From: Kazachstania africana CBS 2517
Lineage: Eukaryota > Ascomycota > Saccharomycetes > Saccharomycetales > Saccharomycetaceae
Assembly (NCBI RefSeq): GCF_000304475.1
Contig: NC_018940.1
Coordinates: forward strand, 372,001-436,000
Reading direction: 5' to 3'
Length of the DNA: 64,000 bases
Below are positions 8,959-20,000 of this stretch, one piece after another. Within the stretch, counting starts at the first letter, position 1, and each line of letters opens with the position of its first letter. A program made the translations under genes and the position numbers. The notes beneath the pieces are model-generated. The model made no database searches. It was not told the origin of the DNA and saw nothing but the letters and a program-made list of their open reading frames with translations.

Positions 8959-11900
8959 GACTCCTTTTCTTCTATTTTCGTTTTCCTGTCTTGCGCTTTC
9001 TCTTTCAAGGTGGATAAAAAAAGAAGGTAGCTATTAATTTCTGTCTGAAATGGCAGTTGATACAAGAAGTATTCGGACTTGGCTTTCAACGTAAGTGTAC
9101 ACACGGGCACTATATTCTAGTTTCCTTCTAACAATCAAATGGCTTCGTAAAGTATACTAGACTTTTCTTCTAAAAAAGAGATTGGAGAATGGAAAATTGG
9201 TATGCTGTCTAATGTTTCAAAGCAATATTAAGCGCTGTTGAAATTTATGGAAATTATTCTCAGTTACTTTAGATCAAACTGTAGTACAAATATAGTCTCA
9301 AAATAAAAAAAAAAAATAGGAACAAAAACTAATGATTAATGGATTATTGCATATGAGGGCCTTCCTAGAATTTATGGAAGAATGACTTATATCAGAAGAA
9401 GTCTCTCTTTCACTTCTTTCCTAATAATCCTATTTTTTTTTTTTGTATCAATTTATTTTAGCACTAAGTTGCCTTTGTTGCAGCTAGTAATCTCTTTATT
9501 AAGTTGACCTCTTCTCGATATTTATATTCTATTATGAAGGGAAATTTTGATCCTTGGCATAATAAGATATAAACAGTGCCTTCTTTTAAGGCTTTTTTCT
9601 TAACTTTTAGAGGCCTCAAAAAATCCGGTATTTTTTCTTGCCTAGTGTCTTCTAGCAAGATCTCTAATGTCTGTATGTATGGCTCTCTGTGCCTACTCTA
9701 TAACTCTGAAAGGTATTACTATTAAAGTTAAAGGCAGCAAGGTTGACATTTTACAGCACAGATATGTCCGTCCTTATTACAAATCCGTGTCAGAAGAGAC
9801 AGCAAGAGAAAGAGAAAAGTATTGCCTAGTATTCAGGATCGTGGGGTTCATTCTTAATGCTATCGAAAAGAGAAAAGCATAAAAACACACTTCAGCAAAA
9901 AGAAAGAAATAAAATAACTTGACAGAAGATTCAATTAGTTACATGATAAATAAAGAGTAAAAAATCAAACGATTTGTAGAGCTGTCTCTGTAGAGCTACA
10001 TGTTTATTTTCCAAGTATTTGTATCCTAGAAAAGATGCATCTTCTGTTTTTTTACTGTTAATGGTTGCATGTTTTCCATGCTTTTTCATGATTTTTTTCT
10101 TTATTTCTTTTCCTATAGCAAACCCTCTCAGTATGAATAAGGACTACTAGGAATTCTTCGCGAATGTTAATCACGCACATTTTATTTACTCGATTAGACT
10201 ACTTAAAGTCGCACGGGGGTAGGCACGCAGGGAAAAAAAGTAGTAAATGCGCGTCAAAAGAAGGAGGGGGGGAGGATTAAACGTGAAGCATGTAGAATTT
10301 GATTGAAGTCTTAAACAAGTCTGAGGTATCTTTAAACAATAGAATGTTGCAACGGCTACAATTCACTGCATATCGCATAACGCGATTATTAAACATATTG
10401 TTTTCTTTTTCAATTCATTTCTGCTCCATACTTGACGTTGTATGTTAGATCGTTCATTTCTGTAACTTCGTCAGTTTCTAATAAGAAATTGACTTTCCTT
10501 CCATTTTCCTTATTGCGATTCAAAGATGGTACTCAACTGTTCTTGAGTATTTTCTTTCGCAATTCCACTGGAAGCTTCTACGATTATATAATTGTAAAGA
10601 AATGGAAAGTTTAAAATTTATACTTCTTTTTCTCTCTAAAACTTAGCTTTAGCACTAAGCCATGCTGCACTTGATTTTGCTTGACTGCAGCAAGCGAGCT
10701 ATTGCCTAAATAGTACATATATTCTGTGACATCTCTTACATCTAACTACTTACGCTACATATTGAAACAGAATGTAAAATATTGCAACTTGTCGTGTATT
10801 TTGCATCTTAGAATTTATTCTATTCGCATGCATAAATTCTCAGTACGCCATCTTCAGTTTCTAATCCGAGGAGTAGGTAATACTTGCGATACTTGCTTAC
10901 AAAATTATTACTAAACTAAGCAACAACTCCAAAAACACGGCCGCTATACTCCATGTAAACAAAGGAGGGGATGGAAGCAATCTAATTTTTGTTGGATATA
11001 ATCCACCAAATATAATAGCTATCGGACTCTTTTCATGCTTTCCTTGTTTTTTTAACATCTCATCGTAGATATTATTATTTGCATCAACATTCCAGAATGC
11101 TTTGAGCGCTGCTATCTGTGGATGCAATTTAAAACATGCCTGTTCTCTTCATCCTTTTTTTTGGTAAGGAGGGAACGTAGGTTAGTTCACCATGTGAAAC
11201 GAAGACAGCAAAAGTTAAAGTACGAAAAGAGTAACCGACTGCTTCTTTTTACGCAGAGCTAATAGTATGTCATTGTGCTCTTGTTTTCTATAACTCATCC
11301 GAAAAAAAATCGTTTTGGAATAATTAATTATGCAGCTCCTTGCAATCAGGATCGTAAACATGGCTAAAGTAAGTTCGATGATAAGTACCAAGTAATATCA
11401 TTTTTAAGTTTCGTTTATTACAACTTGATAAGAGCTGTTAAATTGTTATTCTCTTTGTCTTGCATTTGCTTAGCGGTCTTTTTTCAATTCTAAGAAGAAT
11501 ATACGCTAAACTGAGGTGCGGTATCCTCTTTAGTGTCGAAGTTAATTAATTTTAAGAGATCAGTGGCAAGAAAAGAAAAAAATATGAGAAAAAAGTTAAA
11601 AAATAAAAGAATGATATGCCCCATTCGAGCACATGAATTTTAATGGGGTTCAATAAAATTGTCTTTCTTTTTCCACTTTTCTGTCTTTATCCATGACATG
11701 TGAGCTTATAGGGGGCTGGAGTAAACTATATCAATGTAAATATTGGAACTAAAAAGCGAAGATAGAGATCCGTCTATTCGGGAAGTATCGTAAGTTCGAT
11801 GGCAGTTGATGTAAAAAATAACATATGTCGAGCTGACCCACCATCCACGTGATTCAATGCTACTTCTTACGTCATGGAGAAAAAAAGGAGAAAAATTCAA

Positions 11901-12053
11901 AATGAGGCAACTGAAAAAAAGAGAGTGGGAAAAGATTTAGCTCAAAAATCAGAACGAGAGAGACTGAAAAAAAGAAAATATATGGGTTCCATGAGATGAG
12001 CTATCGACGGTGCAAACGAGAGAAGAATTTGGATTATTACTGAGTTACATTAA
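8959..12053. other. 3.1 kb without a supported gene, at a synteny junction
   Basis: This holds the zinc-finger gene promoter on the left and the NAT4 promoter on the right. Small frames exist: a 64-codon one on the minus strand at 9464-9658, 71 codons at 9667-9882, and 76 codons on the minus strand at 10897-11127 with a hydrophobic tail. None resembles a known protein and the last starts only at TTG. G-rich runs lie near 10215 and 10262. Some frames may be decayed remains of genes lost at the rearrangement point, but I cannot identify any. Confidence 0.45.
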
Positions 12054-12824
12054 ATGGAAAACATTGAGATATTTAACGGGTTCCTAAAGATAGTTAGTGA
12101 TGAGTTTCCAAAAGAATTGAGGACAAAGGGCCAAAATTTAAAGAGGAAAATCTTGTATATAGCATCAGAGGATGAAGAAAATAAAGAAAGCGATTCTGTC
12201 ATTAATGAACAAGATGATTTGACGAAATTTACTGAAGGCATTGGTTCTAAGTTGCTCGATAGTTTTTTGGAAATTTTAGATAACAATCTTGGCAATAAAT
12301 ATGAGAAGATTTCCCGAGAGATATACGATAATAATGATTCCTGGAAGAAGAACAAATTAGTTGAAATGAAGAGTCCAGGATTGATTTACGTTAGTTATTG
12401 GAAAGAAGAAGCAGAAAAGAAAACCTGCGCTTTATTTTTATCATTTATGTTAACCGAGGAGGATTTTGTTGTAGATGACATAAGAAAATTCAGTGTGATA
12501 TACCTGTATGAAATCCAATTGATCGAGAAATATAGAGGCTGTCAATTGGGTACAAGATTAATCAAAGGACTTTCAAATGTTTGTCAAATTGCGCAAGTTA
12601 AGATACGACCAGCTTTCCCACTGATTGGTATTCAGCTGACCGTATTTAGTGATAATAAGAGAGCTATTAAATTTTACGAGAGGATTGGAATGAAATTCAC
12701 CTATGGGTCACCAAAAGACGAGGTTGATAAGATTGAGAGTAGGAAAACAAGAACTTCGGTTAATAGGAAGACTTTGAAAGTGGTTCGAAAGCCTATTTAT
12801 TATCTGCTATATTTACCTGTGTAA
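12054..12824 (+). CDS. NAT4: Nat4, N-alpha-acetyltransferase for histones H4 and H2A
   Basis: NatD enzyme, which acetylates the alpha-amino group of the N-terminal serine of histones H4 and H2A using acetyl-CoA. It is 256 residues, against 285 in S. cerevisiae. The N-terminal segment shares the yeast pattern KNKLVEMKSPGLIYVSYW (yeast ANKLAEMKSAGLVYVCYW). The GNAT acetyl-CoA loop is seen at about residues 160-167 as RGCQLGTR, preceded by the beta-strand VIYLYEIQL and followed by LTVFSDNKRAIKFYERIG. The ATG at 12054 is the first in frame after a stop. The gene opens the YMR069-YMR081 block and is followed by MOT3, as in yeast. Confidence 0.93.
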   Translation: MENIEIFNGFLKIVSDEFPKELRTKGQNLKRKILYIASEDEENKESDSVINEQDDLTKFTEGIGSKLLDSFLEILDNNLGNKYEKISREIYDNNDSWKKNKLVEMKSPGLIYVSYWKEEAEKKTCALFLSFMLTEEDFVVDDIRKFSVIYLYEIQLIEKYRGCQLGTRLIKGLSNVCQIAQVKIRPAFPLIGIQLTVFSDNKRAIKFYERIGMKFTYGSPKDEVDKIESRKTRTSVNRKTLKVVRKPIYYLLYLPV

Positions 12825-13163
12825 GCATAGAAAAAAATGTCTCTTTATGGAGTCTTTTATAGTGAAAGATGAGACGGAATAAGCAAAATCCAGGGGAAGA
12901 ATGTAGAAGAATTTAGCTGCGCGTTTGTATTGATCTTCTGAAAGTTGCTTCTCTAGGAGATAATGATAAGTACATTCTTCCGGATGGCACATGATTTCGT
13001 AATGCACGATCGATCAAAATTTTATTACGCTCAAGACTTGTTAATTCCGACAGAGTATCTCTTTCGATGATTCGTTTATTTCTGGAGATTTAAGAATTGA
13101 TTAATATATTTTTCACGGAAAAAAGAGATATGCAAAAAACGACTAAATTCCAAATTATTAAAC

Positions 13164-13190
13164 AATCTATTGTATTGAATACAATAGATT
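13164..13190. repeat. 27-base perfect palindrome
   Basis: Left arm 13164-13176 (AATCTATTGTATT) and right arm 13178-13190 are exact reverse complements around a single central G at 13177. It lies about 340 bases past the NAT4 stop. It could be a binding site for a dimeric protein or a cruciform or hairpin; nothing shows which. Confidence 0.85.
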
Positions 13191-14040
13191 TTCCTATCGT
13201 TCGGTGGTAGCTTAAAATTCAGCTTTTTTCCTTTTTTCTTATAATTGTGTGTCCTCAACCCGAGAAAATGATGTGAAGGACCTTATGTGAGCCAAAATGG
13301 CCAATTTTAGGCTTTTTTTACCTCTCAAACTTCAAAGAAAAGGGTCAAACGAAGGAAAGATGACGGACATAAATTCAAGAAAAACCGGGCAGACTTTCTA
13401 GACAGCAAATGAAAGGGAACTTCGTTGTAGGATAACTTATCATATTGTAAGGAAATGGTTGTAAAAATAGAAATGAAACTAACGAAGAAGGGAACAGTGA
13501 GTTGGGTGAGATAGATAATGCCGACATCCCGAAAATTTCGATTGATGGGGGGGAGGGAGAAATACTGGGACCCTTATTGTCTTCAAGAAGGGTATGATAT
13601 GATCACGTTTTTGAGGTTCTTTGCCAGTACTTGTTCGGGAGTCAGTTTATTTACTGAAATAAATCATCTAAAAAGAAAAATAGAACTTTTGCTTCATTCA
13701 AGATCTGTCTACCTGCCAATTGGATAGGAAGTAAGCCAAAAAATTTTAATTAGGAAGTGTCAGGCAAATACAGGTAAGAAAATGACGTGCACAGTATTTT
13801 CTACGGCTGTTTCTAATATCCCGAAGATCCGGGAAGTATAGTGCCTTATTTTCTCTTACCCTTTTTTTTTTTTTTTGTTACAATGATATAATCGATGTTG
13901 CGTCACGTTTCCTGTCATAATGGCCGTAGATGAATCAATACAGCCTGGAGGCTGGAGAAAAGGGGGAAGAAAAAAAAAGGGCGAATCAAGTTAGAGGGAG
14001 CTGTAAGAAAAGCCGCAGCGTAAATTATTGGCGTGGCTGT

Positions 14041-14055
14041 GCGGTGCGGTGCGGT
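14041..14055 (+). repeat. Three tandem GCGGT units
   Basis: Short direct repeat in the MOT3 upstream region, unusual in its GC content against the AT-rich surroundings. Confidence 0.8.
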
Positions 14056-15214
14056 GATATCTACCGCTCACAGAGTTCTTCCAAGCCTAAAAAATTTCCG
14101 TAGTCTTATTTTTTCTCTCACATTGTCAGTTAAATCTAATATCCGGATGCGTTCTGCGAAGAGCTGTCAAATGAGAAGTATCGGTTGCATATGAAAATGA
14201 CACGTACCTCTTCTCTCCACTGGATTTTCTTAGATTAAACAAAAGGACAAAATTCAAAACGGAAGAATGTGCGTAGTGCGGACACTCGTCATGACATGAT
14301 AGACGGCCATTTTGTCCGTGCTCGTGGCTACAATTTTTTTTCCCAGGTGTTGACACGCTTTCCCTTAGCCCTCTCGATCGGTACCAATAATTTGAATTGT
14401 CCCATGGACAAAAATGACAGCGTAAATAAACAGAAAATTGGCAACTGAACGAACGCTTTTTTTCACTTTTATTTTGGTAGATTATCAGGAAAAATAACTT
14501 ATTCTCCTGTTTTTCCCTGCGGACGAAGAATGGATGCGCAGAGAAAATCGACTGACAGATTGAGCGGCCGTCCGTGGGGGAGATGAAGTAAGAGACAGAT
14601 GGACAGGCGGACAGACAGTAGTAGCGGTGAGGGTACAATGGGAACGAAAAATGAAAATATAGAGAACTTTTAAAATGGAATGGGGGCGAGACTTCGAAGA
14701 AAAGTGAAGCAAAGAAATCAAAGTACCAACAATCGAAAAAAGAGACAACTAGGAATAGAGATGCGCATTAAAACAAGGAAGAGATGGTTGAACTGAAAAG
14801 TAAACAAATTTTTTGGCCGATTACCAAAAGAAAAAAATTGTAAAAGGCAAATTCGGATTATCGCAAATAGTAATAACAGTAAGCAATTGAATCAATATAA
14901 TACAATTTTTAAAATGATTTTCATTATGAATTGATTGGACAATCATAATTTTTGATAAAATGGTTGCTTAGAACAGCAACAGACTTACTAATTTATTGGG
15001 GATTTATGAATCAATATTATTTCAGTTCCTTCATTGGTCACTTAGTTGCTTTCTCGTATGAGATTCATTCACTCCCTTTCTTTCTCTGAAGGTCCTTTGA
15101 GGGAAAAATAGCAAATGAACATTTGGAGTTCAATTCTATTACATTACTGGAAAACTAATAGTAATGGTAGTAAAGATAAACAAACAATTAATTAGTAGTA
15201 ACCTATTTCTATTA

Positions 15215-15237
15215 TCTCTCTCTCTCTCTCCCTCTCT
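15215..15237 (+). repeat. CT microsatellite
   Basis: Imperfect run of CT dinucleotides about 750 bases upstream of the MOT3 start. Confidence 0.8.
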
Positions 15238-15979
15238 TTTTTTATCATTTCAATGAAGTCCAATTCGGTTTCAAATTTCCTTAAATTGGCAATACTGACC
15301 GACGCTTTTATTTCATAAAATTGGAAATTTATACTTGAAGTCTTAATTTTCCTTTAACCTTTTTTTCTTCTTAGCCTCTCTTTGTTCACTTTTCTTCATA
15401 TATCGGTGTTTCTTCCCGTTCAAAAATTAGACATAAAACTCAAATCTCTCTTCAATTATTATTTGAGAACAATTATATTTTCTACTTGCAAGATACGGAA
15501 AAACAAGTTTAACCAAGTTGAAGAAAACCCAATCTTACATTAGTCAAAACTTTTAGAAACATCGGTTAAATCAATTTTTAGTCTACTTTTTCTTTCTACC
15601 TCTTCAGAAAAAATTTCAGAATAAAAATCAGTTATACTAGGTACTGACACTGTGATTGGTTAATAAGATCACTACTATTTCAACTCCAACAAAGAGAAAA
15701 TAGAGAAAGAAATTGAAGTAAAATTTTTTTTGAAGAGAACAAAAACAAGAGAAAGAACAAAAAAAGGTATCTTTCAAGACTGATCTTTTTTGTTTCTTCA
15801 TATTGAAATCTTTCTCTAATATTTGTTATCTTCCCAAAAAGAAGAGGAGAAACTAAGAAGTAAAAAAGCAAAAGACATCTTCTCAATTAGATTCGATTGA
15901 ATAAGTACAAATTTCTGAATTTTTTTCCCCTTTGATTGTGCGTTCCTGGTTTATATTTCCTCAAATTCATCTTTTTAAT

Positions 15980-17452
15980 ATGAATTATTGGAATAATCAA
16001 TCTCCTCCAACTATAATCAAACCTGAATTAAGTTCAAATTTACTAGATCCATCCTTTAAAAATAGTGAAAATGCAAGCAAAAATAAAAGTAAAAAAAATA
16101 ATAAAAATCATAATGATAACAGTCAAATGATAATTAAACCTAATAATGATTGTTCTCCTAACAATAATATAGCTACTACTGTCCCAAATACAGCGGTAGC
16201 AACAAATATAGTTCCCGCTTACCCATATAACCATAATAATTATAACTATATTCCAAATACTCAGTATTACTATAATCCCAATAATCTCTATAATCAACAC
16301 TATTTGCAAAATAGACAATATCCATTACAACAACAGCAACAGTTCCCTCAGCAATTTTATCCATCAAATATTCCTGTACAACAACATCAACCACAAAAGA
16401 ATAATGACCAAAATGCAATTCATAATTCTTTGATGAATAACAAAAAATTCAACAGGCCATCAGTATCAAATATACAAGATACGCAAACTTCTGGTTCTAA
16501 CATTAACATCGCTGCTACAGCAACTACTAACAGAACAAATCTAGTGGCAAATAATGATCAAATGAATAGTAGTAATAATATAGCCAACACTTCTCCATTC
16601 ATATATCATTGGGGCCCTATTAATACCAGCAAAAATATCAGTGAACTTCAAGATAGTAATCCTTACTCAAGTACTCAACCATTCATAATACAGAGACAAT
16701 TTTATAATGATCTTCCTTATGCTAATAATCAAAGGCCTCACGTGTATCAATTGTCTTCTCAGCAACCTTTGTATTCTTCTACAATTCCATTCACTGTCAG
16801 TGGCAATGATACTCAACCCAATGCTAGTAGTACCAGTACTGTGCCAGCAAAACAAGATATACTAATACAGGAAAAGAAACATAGCATGCATAGCATCGAA
16901 AGCAAGCCCAATGAGTCAAAATATAGAAACGACGCCAATAGCAGCAAAGATAACAACGATAGTAATAATGCTGGTGGTAATGGTGACAATACTGACAATA
17001 GTAGTAATGTTATTGGTGGCAATTTAACTTTAATTCATAGTTGTCATCTTTGTGAAAAGTCCTTTAGAAGAAAATCTTGGTTAAAGAGACATCTATTGTC
17101 ACATTCAACAGAAAGACAGTTTCTTTGTCCCTGGTGTCTTTCAAGGCACAAACGTAAAGACAATCTTTTACAGCATATGAAACTAAAGCATTCAAACTAT
17201 CTTGTAATAGAATTGAAGAAAAATAATGCAGTATTTAGTTGCGTTAATGGTGGTAATAGAGAAAAACTTAATGATACCGACGATATCAGAAATCTTATAT
17301 CTCTTGGGGTAATAAATAAAGATGATGTCAAGAAAGTTATCAACAAACTAATCGATAACCATAATAGTAATAGTAATGATAATAATGATAATGATAAGGG
17401 TGCTGCTGATTCTCACAATAGCAATAGTAATAATAGTAATATTCCGGGATAA
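15980..17452 (+). CDS. MOT3: Mot3, two-finger transcription factor with Asn/Gln-rich domain
   Basis: Nuclear repressor and activator. In S. cerevisiae it represses hypoxic and ergosterol genes and can form a prion. From the ATG at 15980 the product is 490 residues, the length I recall for yeast Mot3. The frame opens earlier, at a TTG (15932), which I do not take as the start. The first 340 residues are very rich in Asn, Gln and Ser, a prion-like composition. Two C2H2 fingers follow at about residues 355-405: CHLCEKSFRRKSWLKRH and CPWCLSRHKRKDNLLQH, almost identical to yeast Mot3. The tail GVINKDDVKKVINKLI is also shared. It is convergent with TVP18, 55 bases away. Confidence 0.96.
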   Translation: MNYWNNQSPPTIIKPELSSNLLDPSFKNSENASKNKSKKNNKNHNDNSQMIIKPNNDCSPNNNIATTVPNTAVATNIVPAYPYNHNNYNYIPNTQYYYNPNNLYNQHYLQNRQYPLQQQQQFPQQFYPSNIPVQQHQPQKNNDQNAIHNSLMNNKKFNRPSVSNIQDTQTSGSNINIAATATTNRTNLVANNDQMNSSNNIANTSPFIYHWGPINTSKNISELQDSNPYSSTQPFIIQRQFYNDLPYANNQRPHVYQLSSQQPLYSSTIPFTVSGNDTQPNASSTSTVPAKQDILIQEKKHSMHSIESKPNESKYRNDANSSKDNNDSNNAGGNGDNTDNSSNVIGGNLTLIHSCHLCEKSFRRKSWLKRHLLSHSTERQFLCPWCLSRHKRKDNLLQHMKLKHSNYLVIELKKNNAVFSCVNGGNREKLNDTDDIRNLISLGVINKDDVKKVINKLIDNHNSNSNDNNDNDKGAADSHNSNSNNSNIPG

Positions 17453-17507
17453 TACCAAATTGATTAATAGTTGTTATTTATATAGAAGGTATAAAAAATG
17501 TAAAATA

Positions 17508-18011
17508 TCATAACATTTCTCTAACGACAGCTTCATGTGGGAAATCAGTGTCAGTTGGATTTTTAATAATATTGGTGTTTTGAAATTCTTGTTTTTTAAA
17601 AGCAGCGATACCATAACTTGCGCAAGAAACTGTTAAACAAATTGCTACTACTATTAAACTTGTAGCCATTAAGATTATAGAACAATATTGTATTATGGCC
17701 ATTACAAGATAAAAGACACACCTGTAGCCATTAGTTTCAAATCTTTTGATAAATTCAACAAAATTATCAGATAATGGGCAAATCTTCAAAAGGAAGGGAA
17801 TTTCAATGAATAAAATTATTAGCCCTTGAATAATACTTATAATACCAAATGCAATTACTGCATTGACGTGGAATAAATTAGATATCCCTAGTGCAATACA
17901 CAATATGATATTAATGTAACCGAACCATCTACCGTAGACACTAAAATTGAAGCTTTTAAGATCTTTAACTATGCCGGCAACGTTTATGAATTGTTTGATG
18001 CTTAATGCCAT
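17508..18011 (-). CDS. TVP18: Tvp18, Golgi membrane protein
   Basis: Small integral membrane protein of late-Golgi (Tlg2-containing) vesicles; its molecular role is not established. The 167 residues equal the yeast length as I recall it. Four hydrophobic spans are seen at about residues 29-47, 51-73, 96-115 and 118-137, with the motif FSVYGRWFGYINI before the first and an acidic C-terminal tail. The start at 18011 is the first ATG. It is convergent with MOT3, and this pair is conserved in yeast (YMR070W-YMR071C). Confidence 0.95.
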   Translation of the reverse strand: MALSIKQFINVAGIVKDLKSFNFSVYGRWFGYINIILCIALGISNLFHVNAVIAFGIISIIQGLIILFIEIPFLLKICPLSDNFVEFIKRFETNGYRCVFYLVMAIIQYCSIILMATSLIVVAICLTVSCASYGIAAFKKQEFQNTNIIKNPTDTDFPHEAVVREML

Positions 18012-18630
18012 TTTTTTTCTAATTGAGTTGAATCTTGTGTACTCCTGTTTGTATGCAAATGATTAATTGAATTAGTCTATCTTCTTTCAACAAAGCACTC
18101 AATGAGTTTATTTAAATAGAGGTATAGTTTCTTTGTCAAGACCGCCTCATTTCTGTGCTAAGTGTTTTTTTTTCCTTCTCTCATCGAAAAAGATAAGCGA
18201 GGATGAAGGCTACGTAGTCAGCCACCTATGCCATTACCCGGTGGCATGTATAATGCTATCGCTATATGGTGCCAGGAACAGTAATAACAAAAATACCAGT
18301 AATAAAAATGGTGTTGCTTGATTAAAATAAGCGCGTCTAATTAATGAGCAATATTTCCGTTTATTAATTTACGACTATTGTTACCAGATTTTCGTTTAAT
18401 TAATTTTTTGGTGATTTTCATTACTGTAATATTTCGGCGTCACGGTCTTTTAACGCCATCTTTTTTAAATTTCTTCTCTCAGCCTCTACCAGTCAAAAAG
18501 TAAACGACACATACAGGTTCAATATCAGTTATATCATAGTCGTATTAAAATTGAAATCAGAGGATGTGGCAGAAAAGGAGGTCATCTTCGTGAGTACCAC
18601 TTGGTATCCCTGGGTGATGGGGAAAAAAAT
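18012..18630. other. TVP18 upstream region
   Basis: No gene seen. It contains a Reb1-type site (see 18228-18247). The rest is AT-rich with short GTAATAA-like runs. Confidence 0.5.
18228..18247. promoter_or_regulatory. Reb1-type site inside an inverted repeat, TVP18 promoter
   Basis: TTACCCGG at 18234-18241 matches the Reb1 consensus TTACCCG. It is bracketed by exact 6-base inverted repeats ATGCCA (18228-18233) and TGGCAT (18242-18247). It lies about 220 bases upstream of the TVP18 start, a normal place for a Reb1 nucleosome-positioning site. Consensus match only. Confidence 0.55.
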
Positions 18631-18701
18631 TGCGCAAGCCCGGAATCGAACCGGGGGCCCAACGATGGCAACGTTGGATTTTACCACTAAACCACTTGCG
18701 C
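18631..18701 (-). tRNA. tRNA-Gly (anticodon GCC)
   Basis: Reading the minus strand, the 71-base gene folds into a full cloverleaf. The acceptor arms GCGCAAG and CTTGCGC pair, the T-arm is CCGGTTCGATTCCGG, and the anticodon loop TTGCCAT gives GCC. The final base is the discriminator A. It appears identical to the yeast tRNA-Gly(GCC). No intron. Confidence 0.98.
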
Positions 18702-19366
18702 CTATGTTTGTTGAAGTTTGAATATTTAAGGGTAATTGAAAAAAAATGATAAAGGAAAATAACCTCTACTCCACTGTTGGACATTTTTCTCCGGCCTTCA
18801 AGATAAAACTCTTCTAGAACATTACATTCTTCGTCTTGTTTCCCCCATCACACGGGGTCATCACAGCATCTCACTGACCCTGTGTCTTCATATACTGTTA
18901 GTTTTCTACTATTCAGAGTGCGTTCATGTATGATTTACGTGGACGACACTCAAGTACCTTCTTTTTGTTCTACGCGCGTAATAAAACATGCTCATTCGTA
19001 TGAAACCTTATCTAGCAACTGTATAATTTATTTATACATGCGATTTGCCAATGATGAGGTTGAACTTTTAAATCTTGGCTTGATCTCAGTGACATCTTTC
19101 GGGAGAAACGTACGTACGAAGTCTTGGATAATCCTCGCATCGTGAGAATTACAAGAGGCTAAGAGCAGCAGCGGAGATGTCTTCTCTCTTCCTCTTTTTT
19201 CTTGCCGTCTATTTCGGTGAGAGTTCACAAAAGTCGAATGCGATGAAATAAACAAAACAAATATATAAATAAGGAAGAAAAAAGATACAGGTTAATCATT
19301 GATACATTTCAAAGCAGAAGACGTAATAGCTGCTCACAAAAGAACAACGGATTAATAACAAAAACC
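18702..19366. other. ABF2 upstream region with a hairpin
   Basis: No gene. It carries an inverted repeat at 18850-18885 (11-base arms, one G-T pair, 14-base loop) and a ten-base palindrome TACGCGCGTA at 18971-18980. Overlapping short frames on both strands (18882-19255) look like chance. Confidence 0.5.
18850..18885. repeat. Inverted repeat (possible RNA hairpin)
   Basis: ACACGGGGTCA at 18850-18860 and TGACCCTGTGT at 18875-18885 pair over 11 positions, with a single G-T pair, so the stem would be complete in RNA. The loop is 14 bases. It lies between tRNA-Gly and ABF2. Confidence 0.75.
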
Positions 19367-19981
19367 ATGTTGACTCAAATAATTACAGGAAATGCCTTGA
19401 ATTTCATAGGTATCAATAGTTTGGTTAAAACTACAGCAATTTCCACCAATAACATTTTATTCAGATACTTATCTACCACGAAAAGATCTGTTAAAGATAA
19501 AAAATTAACTTTAAATCAATTAAAGAAACAAAAGTTGAAGGAAAATGGTCCAAAGAGACCATCATCGGCATATTTCAAATATTTTATGTCCATCAGAGAT
19601 GATTTAGTCAGAGAAAATCCAAATGCTAAAGTGACAGAAATTGCAGCGTTAGGAGCTAAGAAATGGAATACTCTCAATGATTTTGAGAAGCAATCTCTCA
19701 GAGATAAATTTACTAGAGAATTGAGAGAGTATCAAGTCGCTAAAGGTAGATTTATTAAACAAAATTTACCACCAAAGAAGCCATTACCACCTTATGTTAG
19801 ATTCACTCAAGAAATTAGAGATTCTATTGTTAGAGAAAATCCAAATTTAACTTTTGGTGAAATTAGTCAAGTGATAAGTAACAAATGGTCGAATTTAAAT
19901 AATACGGAAAAGGAAAAATATGTTAATCAATATAGGCATAATCTTCAAGATTGGAATTCAAAATATTTAAAATTTAATTGA
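19367..19981 (+). CDS. ABF2: Abf2, mitochondrial HMG-box DNA-packaging protein
   Basis: TFAM-like protein that coats, bends and compacts mitochondrial DNA in the nucleoid. The 204 residues include an N-terminal mitochondrial targeting region (about residues 1-45, ending in basic LSTTKRSVKDKK). Two HMG boxes follow, at about 61-130 (starting GPKRPSSAYFKYFM) and 138-200 (starting PPKKPLPPYVRFTQE). Length and design match yeast Abf2 (183). The tail is convergent with IRC21 with only 19 bases between stops, so the 3' UTRs must overlap. Confidence 0.95.
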   Translation: MLTQIITGNALNFIGINSLVKTTAISTNNILFRYLSTTKRSVKDKKLTLNQLKKQKLKENGPKRPSSAYFKYFMSIRDDLVRENPNAKVTEIAALGAKKWNTLNDFEKQSLRDKFTRELREYQVAKGRFIKQNLPPKKPLPPYVRFTQEIRDSIVRENPNLTFGEISQVISNKWSNLNNTEKEKYVNQYRHNLQDWNSKYLKFN

Positions 19982-20000
19982 ATTTGCTGATTTAAAAAAT

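Larger units (their letters stand above)
12825..15979. other. 3.1 kb upstream region of MOT3
   Basis: No gene is supported. Visible items are a 27-base near-perfect palindrome at 13164-13190, three tandem GCGGT units at 14041-14055, a purine-rich plus-strand tract at about 14560-14760 and a CT repeat at 15215-15237. A minus-strand frame at 14126-14638 is 170 codons long but starts with TTG and contains no ATG. Such a long upstream region suggests complex control or a long 5' leader for MOT3. Confidence 0.5.

Noticed and set aside
9464..9882. Divergent 64- and 71-codon frames, possible small gene pair
   Set aside because: No similarity, no clear promoter between them (9 bases apart), and composition is like the surrounding spacer.
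10897..11127. 76-codon minus-strand frame with hydrophobic tail
   Set aside because: Starts at TTG after an in-frame stop; may be a relic but nothing identifies it.
12050..12355. 101-codon minus-strand frame over the start of NAT4
   Set aside because: Shadow of the NAT4 coding sequence in the opposite strand.
14126..14638. 170-codon minus-strand open frame upstream of MOT3
   Set aside because: It starts at TTG, contains no ATG, has a Ser/Cys/His-rich odd composition driven by the purine bias of the other strand, and resembles no protein.
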